Assembly: GCA_003533825.1 (NCBI GenBank)
Contig: DQCG01000355.1
Coordinates: forward strand, 1 to 11,051
Reading direction: 5' to 3'
Length of the DNA stretch: 11,051 nucleotides
Source: Phycisphaerales bacterium
GTDB lineage: Bacteria; Planctomycetota; Phycisphaerae; Sedimentisphaerales; Anaerobacaceae
This document shows, one piece after another, positions 7,372 to 11,051 of this stretch (positions are counted from its first letter, which is position 1; every line of letters begins with the position of its first letter). Both the position numbers and the translations under genes were made by a program. The notes beneath the pieces are model-generated. The model did no database searches. It saw nothing but the letters and a program-made list of their open reading frames with translations, and had not been told where the DNA came from.

Positions 7372-8649
7372 ATGGCAAAGAAACCGGTCGGAAGCAAGAA
7401 AAGGGTAACCGCGAAAGTCAGGACAACGAAAAAATCCACGAAGAGCGTTGCCCAAAAGCGAAAGCCAGTAAAGCCAGTAAAGGCTAAAAAAGCGTCTAAT
7501 ACCAAGGAATGGCTGATACCGACTTTAGATTTGGAGCGCTATGAACCTAACATTAAGGCTAAGGTAGAGGCCGGAGTTGGGGACGAAAGTAAGGGCTCAA
7601 CCCGCTATGCCTGGATCGGTGCCGGTCAGTGCGGGGGAAGATTGGTAAAGTCTTTCTATGACCTGGGCTATAAGAAAGTGCTGGCAGTGAACATGACTCA
7701 CCATGATTTTGATTTGCTCGGTATTCCACGGAATCAAAAGTACCTGATGGACATAGGTGAAAAGGGAGCCGGCAAAGACATGGACAGGGGTGCTCGAGCC
7801 GTCCAGGAACATCAGCAGGGAATCTTACACCTTGCCAGGCAGACCTTTGGGACTGAGGTTGACCATATTATGGTGGGCTTTGGTGCAGGTGGCGGAACGG
7901 GCAGCGGCAGCGTTATGGGTTTGGTTGAGATTGCCAAAAGATACGCGCGATACATCGGATTGGAAAATCCGGATAAGAAGGTCGGCGTTGTTATGACATT
8001 GCCCACGGTAGGTGAAGCCAGTTCCCCATTGGTAGCTGAAAATGCGTATATGATTGCCACCAAGTTGAGCGAGATGGCCATATCAGGCGAAATATCGCCC
8101 CTGATTATCGTGGATAACGACAAAATCAACAAGATGTATCCCGGCATGACGGTCAAGTCATTCTGGCCCAGCATCAACAGCTCTGTGGCCAGCTTGTTTG
8201 ATATTTTTAACAAGCTCAGCTCGCTAAGCAGCCGGTATACTTCCTTTGACCCTGTAGATTATAACAGCATCATGGAGTGCGGCGGATGTGCAATAATGGG
8301 TCTGACCAAGGTCAAGCAATTTGACGACCCGTTCGCGGTATCCGAGGCGGTGAAACAGAACCTCGCGAAGACGCTGCTTGCCGGTGGTTTCGATTTATCT
8401 ACGGCCAGACTTGCTGGTTGTATCGTTGTAGGTGGAAAGAAATTATTGGCCCAGGTCAAAGGTTTGCAGAGCAACATAGACTATGCGTTTGATGTTTTGT
8501 CGGAGATAACCGGCCAGGCTACTATCCATCGGGGAATTTACGAAGACAACAGGGATTGCCTCAGGGTTTATACGATAATAGGAGGCCTGGACGCTCCAAG
8601 AGCCCGATTCGAAGAACTTAGAAGCTGCATGGCTGTTTGCGTTCATTGA
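7372..8649 (+). CDS. FtsZ/tubulin-superfamily GTPase with lysine-rich N-terminal tail
   Basis: This 425-residue protein is expected to bind GTP and polymerise in the cytoplasm. Superfamily motifs appear in order: T1-like GAGQCGGR (83-90), GAGKD loop (132-136), signature loop GAGGGTGSG (171-179), DNDKIN (248-253), and a T7-like segment with Asp293 and Asp296 ahead of GGCAIMG, which align by eye with the FtsZ catalytic pair. It is not canonical FtsZ: the GQCGGR glycine loop is more tubulin/CetZ-like, and the C-terminal FtsA/ZipA-binding peptide is absent. The first 45 residues hold 15 Lys and 3 Arg and no acidic residue, like a histone-H1-type tail; they could contact nucleic acid, acidic lipid or the acidic tail of the paralogue. 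The core ends at about 415 and only ten residues follow. It is paired with the longer paralogue downstream and transcribed divergently from the kinase operon. It is related in kind to the FtsZ-like families proposed for membrane remodelling; its exact family is not assigned. Confidence 0.92.
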   Translation: MAKKPVGSKKRVTAKVRTTKKSTKSVAQKRKPVKPVKAKKASNTKEWLIPTLDLERYEPNIKAKVEAGVGDESKGSTRYAWIGAGQCGGRLVKSFYDLGYKKVLAVNMTHHDFDLLGIPRNQKYLMDIGEKGAGKDMDRGARAVQEHQQGILHLARQTFGTEVDHIMVGFGAGGGTGSGSVMGLVEIAKRYARYIGLENPDKKVGVVMTLPTVGEASSPLVAENAYMIATKLSEMAISGEISPLIIVDNDKINKMYPGMTVKSFWPSINSSVASLFDIFNKLSSLSSRYTSFDPVDYNSIMECGGCAIMGLTKVKQFDDPFAVSEAVKQNLAKTLLAGGFDLSTARLAGCIVVGGKKLLAQVKGLQSNIDYAFDVLSEITGQATIHRGIYEDNRDCLRVYTIIGGLDAPRARFEELRSCMAVCVH

Positions 8650-8650
8650 T

Positions 8651-8673
8651 TAAGCCAATAGTCATTTGGCTTA
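8651..8673 (+). terminator. Hairpin just after the first tubulin-like gene
   Basis: A perfect 8-bp stem, TAAGCCAA / TTGGCTTA, with a 7-nt loop starts two bases after the stop codon. It is followed by AT-rich sequence (TATATGATG) but no U-tract, so it is a poor intrinsic terminator. It may instead protect the 3' end of the message or give partial termination. Confidence 0.35.
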
Positions 8674-8700
8674 TATATGATGTTCTATATTCATTGGATA

Positions 8701-8732
8701 TGCCGCCGGATTAATTTTCCAGGCCGGCGGCA
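8701..8732 (+). other. Strong GC-rich hairpin in the leader of the second tubulin-like gene
   Basis: A perfect 9-bp stem, TGCCGCCGG / CCGGCGGCA, encloses a 14-nt AT-rich loop. It is the most stable structure in the spacer. GTGTGTCGG follows, so there is no U-tract and it does not look like a classical terminator. Confidence 0.5.
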
Positions 8733-8837
8733 GTGTGTCGGAAGGGATTCCACGTTTTAGATCGGCCGTTACATGCCGATAAAGGTGGAGTTGCGTCAAT
8801 ACTTACGGAGGATTTTTAACTGAAAAACAGTCAAAAT

Positions 8838-8842
8838 AGGAG
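8838..8842 (+). promoter_or_regulatory. Displaced Shine-Dalgarno of the second tubulin-like gene
   Basis: AGGAG ends the 12-base block TCAAAATAGGAG (8831-8842), identical to the one before the first gene, but here it is 35 nt from the ATG instead of 8. The intervening bases contain GTCTC (8842-8846) and GAGAC (8860-8864). If paired, these would shorten the effective distance to roughly 13 nt. The only other candidate near the ATG is a weak CGGA. Confidence 0.45.
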
Positions 8843-8877
8843 TCTCTCTAAGAATTTTTGAGACCATTCAACGGAAA

Positions 8878-10581
8878 ATGGCAAAAAGACCGGTTAAATA
8901 TGAAAAAGGGGCTGAGGGTGCCAGTGTGATCTCAACTGGAACGAGCAAAGACGATCATACCCAGCCTTTTCAGGAAGTTGAGGATCGCTATCCCTGCTTT
9001 GGGAAATCAGGGGGCAATTGTTCTCGAACTGATTGCAGTTACATGCCGGAATGCCTTGCCGAGCAACAATATGATTTTGATTTTGATGCCTGGCTAAAGC
9101 CGTCCTCAGATTTGGAGCAGGATGAGTCTCAAATGGAAGAGACCGGCCCCGGGGACGACAGCATAGGCTCTATCCGTTACGCATGGATCGGGGCTGGTCA
9201 GTGCGGCGGAAGGTTAGTTAAGTCTTTTTATGACCTGGGCTATAAGAATGTGTTGGCGGTGAACACAACCCGCCGTGATTTGGATGCTCTCGATATTCCT
9301 CAAAGTCAGAAGTTCTTAATGGAGGCTGGCAGACGGGGATATACAGGCAGGGACATGGATAAAGCTGCTAAAGCAGTTCAGCGGCATAAACACGACATTC
9401 TTCACTTCACCAGACAGAAGTTCGGTACTGAAGTTGATCATATAATGGTGTGCTTCGGAGCAGGGGGTGGCGCGGGCGGCGGAAGCGTTGTAGAATTGAT
9501 TGAGATTGCGAAGAAATACGCCCGGTATATTGGACTGAAAAATGTGAGTAAGAAGGTCGGAGTCATTATGACTTTGCCTGCCTCATGCAGAGTTGGTTCC
9601 CCGCTGGTAGCTCAAAATGCTTGTAAAATTGCTACCAGGTTGAGTCAGATGGCCATGGCTGGAGACATATCACCTCTTCTGATTGTGGATAATGACAAGA
9701 TTAACAAGATGCATCCGGGGATGCCAATAGGGCCGTTCTGGTCCGGCATAAACAACAGAGTCGCAAATCTGTTTACTGTTTTCAACAGGTTCAGCAACCT
9801 GAGCAGCCCTTATACGTGCTTTGATCCTGCAGATTATCAGAGCATTATAGAAACCGGCGGCTGTTTGATTATGGGCCTGACCGACGTTAAAAGGCTGGAT
9901 GACAAACTGGCAATATCCAGGGCGGTGGAAAACAACCTCCAGAAGACGCTGTTTGCCGGTGAAGAGGATTTATCTTCCGCAAAAGTCGGAGGCTGCATAG
10001 TCATTGGCGCGGATGAATTAATGGCTAACATCAAAGGCCTGCAGGACAATATCAATTATGCTTTCGATGTATTATCACAAGTGACCGGCCAGGCGACTAT
10101 TCATCGGGGAATATATGAAGACAATCAGGATTTTCTGAAGGTATACACGATAATCGGGGGTCTGGATGGTCCTGCTGCACGGCTGGAGGAATTAAGTACT
10201 AACGGATATTCACAACCGAAAGCCGTAAACACTGAAGGTCTACCGCTTCAGCAGCGTAAGGAAGATATTATTACGCTGGCTGAATACTTCATCGCGAAGC
10301 AGACTGATATTGACAGCGGTCCGGCCAAAACTTTAAGCTCGGATGTAAAAGAGATTCTGCTGAATTACTCCTGGCCCGGCAACGACAAAGAGCTCGCCGA
10401 TACTATCAAATATGCCTGCGAAATGACGGACGGGCCCGAGGTTCAACCTGAAGCTTTGCCTGTCGAAATTATATTCGCCGATGACGAGACTAATTTAAGG
10501 CACAGGTTGCCTGCCCTTGACGAAGTGAGACTGAGACTTATCAGCAAGCTTTACGATGCCTTCCTTGAGAGCCTCTCGTAG
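8878..10581 (+). CDS. FtsZ/tubulin-like paralogue with Cys motif and NtrC-lid-like C-terminal extension
   Basis: This is a 567-residue paralogue of the preceding gene; the cores look about two-thirds identical by eye. Residues 1-96 are acidic (21 Asp/Glu against 9 Lys/Arg) and hold Cys40, 48, 53 and 59, beginning CFG, a possible metal-binding knuckle. The tubulin-like core runs from about 99 to 440: GAGQCGGR (105-112), DNDKIN (271-276), and T7-like Asp316/Asp319. Two nucleotide loops differ from the paralogue: the signature loop is GAGGGAGGG (194-202, T and S lost) and GAGKD has become YTGRD (155-159). Residues about 453-530 resemble the C-terminal lid of sigma-54 AAA+ activators: LPLQQRKEDIITLAEYF, then LLNYSWPGNDKEL (494-506; the family has WPGNxREL, so the sensor-2 Arg is Lys), then a PEALP segment. 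Walker A and B are absent. MAKRPV matches MAKKPV of the paralogue and supports this start. It could be a regulatory subunit for the first protein (inference). Confidence 0.9.
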   Translation: MAKRPVKYEKGAEGASVISTGTSKDDHTQPFQEVEDRYPCFGKSGGNCSRTDCSYMPECLAEQQYDFDFDAWLKPSSDLEQDESQMEETGPGDDSIGSIRYAWIGAGQCGGRLVKSFYDLGYKNVLAVNTTRRDLDALDIPQSQKFLMEAGRRGYTGRDMDKAAKAVQRHKHDILHFTRQKFGTEVDHIMVCFGAGGGAGGGSVVELIEIAKKYARYIGLKNVSKKVGVIMTLPASCRVGSPLVAQNACKIATRLSQMAMAGDISPLLIVDNDKINKMHPGMPIGPFWSGINNRVANLFTVFNRFSNLSSPYTCFDPADYQSIIETGGCLIMGLTDVKRLDDKLAISRAVENNLQKTLFAGEEDLSSAKVGGCIVIGADELMANIKGLQDNINYAFDVLSQVTGQATIHRGIYEDNQDFLKVYTIIGGLDGPAARLEELSTNGYSQPKAVNTEGLPLQQRKEDIITLAEYFIAKQTDIDSGPAKTLSSDVKEILLNYSWPGNDKELADTIKYACEMTDGPEVQPEALPVEIIFADDETNLRHRLPALDEVRLRLISKLYDAFLESLS

Positions 10582-10636
10582 TGGTTAATCTGTAAAGGGC
10601 TTTCTTTGCCGTATTGCGGAACTTACCCGCAACACT

Positions 10637-10672
10637 AAAAAAAGGCCTATACCGAGTTAATCAGTATAGGCC
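10637..10672 (-). terminator. Intrinsic terminator of the minus-strand gene at the right edge
   Basis: On the minus strand a perfect 9-bp stem, GGCCTATAC / GTATAGGCC (10672-10664 with 10652-10644), has an 11-nt loop and is followed directly by seven T (10643-10637). It lies 44 bp after the stop codon at 10717. On the plus strand the stem is not followed by a U-tract, so it does not obviously terminate the tubulin-like genes. Confidence 0.9.
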
Positions 10673-10716
10673 CCGAACTAATGCAAATTCTGATGTCGTT
10701 TTAATGAACGCTGCGT

Positions 10717-11051
10717 TTATTCTTCAGCGACATCTCTCGGCCGATACAGCCGGATGTCGTCAAAGAACATCTTGCCGGAACCGCCGGGTATCGTCATATT
10801 GCCTTGAGTGCCCAAACCAATAGCAATCCTGTCCACGTCGGCCAGATTCACGCCCTGATCGGCGAAGGACTGGAGCGGGATTACCCACTCGGTCCAGGTA
10901 TTGATTGTTGCCGCGTTCGCATCATCGTGATACACAACCGCAGGTGTGCCGGCGGCATTGGACAACGCCACATACAGCGGCTCGGCGGCGTTGCTCTCGA
11001 TTCCGATATCCTCATTTGTCCATTGCAGACCCGCCGTGCCGGTGATAGTCA
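10717..11051 (-). CDS. C-terminal part of a probable secreted carbohydrate-binding-like protein
   Basis: The frame is open from the window edge to the TAA at 10719-10717, giving the last 110 residues; the 5' part lies outside the window. The sequence is beta-rich and looks like a jelly-roll module: LYVALSNAAG, WTEWVIPLQSF, VDRIAIGLGTQG, GGSGKMFFDDIRLYRPR, ending DVAEE. Modules ending in 'GGSGK-x-(F/Y)-x-DDIRL-x-(R/P)P' are common, to my knowledge, at the ends of large extracellular planctomycete proteins, often beside LamG-type or glycan-degrading domains. No membrane segment or sorting signal is visible at the C-terminus. It is oriented against the tubulin-like gene and has its own strong terminator, so it is probably unrelated to the system to its left. 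The internal GTG at 10971 is only a Val codon. Confidence 0.8.
   Translation of the reverse strand, partial: TITGTAGLQWTNEDIGIESNAAEPLYVALSNAAGTPAVVYHDDANAATINTWTEWVIPLQSFADQGVNLADVDRIAIGLGTQGNMTIPGGSGKMFFDDIRLYRPRDVAEE

Larger units (their letters stand above)
8650..8877. other. Hairpin-rich spacer between the two tubulin-like genes
   Basis: These 228 bp carry at least four inverted repeats in plus-strand order: 8651-8673, 8701-8732 (TGCCGCCGG / CCGGCGGCA, 14-nt loop, GC-rich), 8761-8780 (ATCGGC / GCCGAT, 8-nt loop) and 8842-8864 (GTCTC / GAGAC). None is followed by a U-tract. A 16-codon ORF (8773-8823) ends at a TGA in the same frame as the downstream gene and has no RBS. I cannot match the fold to a known riboswitch class. 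The pattern fits a structured leader controlling the second gene, but a spacer with incidental hairpins is also possible. Confidence 0.35.

Noticed and set aside
7372..7506. Lysine-rich start of the first tubulin-like protein as a misplaced start codon in non-coding sequence
   Set aside because: The ATG has a well-spaced AGGAG, and the MAKKPV start is matched by MAKRPV in the paralogue, so the basic tail is very likely translated.
8640..8800. First tubulin-like gene as a frameshifted copy that lost the lid-like extension
   Set aside because: No sequence resembling the extension is found in any frame after its stop; a hairpin begins two bases later, so the extension is absent rather than out of frame.
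8755..8820. Known riboswitch in the leader of the second tubulin-like gene
   Set aside because: The hairpin and the GGAGG-containing stretch did not match the conserved core of any riboswitch class I could recall.
8821..8823. In-frame TGA before the second tubulin-like gene as a selenocysteine or readthrough codon
   Set aside because: The homologous start MAK(K/R)PV lies downstream of it, the upstream peptide has no counterpart in the paralogue, and no selenoprotein context is visible.
10637..10672. Hairpin as the terminator of the second tubulin-like gene
   Set aside because: On the plus strand the A-run precedes the stem and no U-tract follows; polarity fits the minus-strand gene.

Overview
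The window most likely comes from a planctomycete, probably of the Phycisphaerae / Sedimentisphaerales type. I infer this from three things: a Ser/Thr kinase–FHA-like–coiled-coil membrane gene set, a large extracellular protein ending in a 'GGSGK-x-FFDDIRLYRP' module, and the unusual FtsZ/tubulin-like proteins. No rRNA or other marker is present, so this placement is inference. No tRNA, rRNA, CRISPR array, insertion sequence or integrase gene is visible.

Left half (1-6860, minus strand): a tight four-gene operon read right to left. (1) 6860-6015 is a membrane-anchored coiled-coil protein. (2) 5967-4342 is a soluble protein with a helical-repeat N-half and two divergent FHA-like domains. (3) 4294-1133 is a 1053-residue Hanks-type Ser/Thr kinase with a huge multi-pass membrane region that includes a TM2 domain. 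(4) 1133 to the window edge is a three-TM membrane protein of unknown family, cut or nearly cut by the edge. Genes 1-2 and 2-3 are each 47 bp apart, and genes 3-4 overlap by one base (TAATG).

Middle (6861-7371): a divergent intergenic region of about 510 bp with several short dyads and a possible promoter for the operon.

Right half (7372-10581, plus strand): two paralogous FtsZ/tubulin-superfamily proteins in tandem. The first (425 aa) has a complete-looking GTPase core and a strongly basic, lysine-rich N-tail. The second (567 aa) has an acidic, Cys-containing N-tail, a degenerate tubulin signature loop, and a C-terminal extension resembling the lid subdomain of sigma-54 (NtrC-type) AAA+ activators, with no AAA+ ATP-binding core. 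The 228-bp gap between them is rich in hairpins. The second gene carries the same 12-base Shine-Dalgarno block as the first, but displaced by about 27 bases that include an inverted repeat.

Right edge (10637-11051, minus strand): the 3' end of a probably secreted carbohydrate-binding-like protein and its strong intrinsic terminator.

Working model (inference): the tubulin-like pair forms a two-component GTPase filament or switch. The divergent kinase / FHA-like / coiled-coil / membrane operon would be its membrane anchor and phospho-signalling arm. Most planctomycetes are reported to lack canonical FtsZ, so this is a candidate membrane-remodelling or cytoskeletal system.
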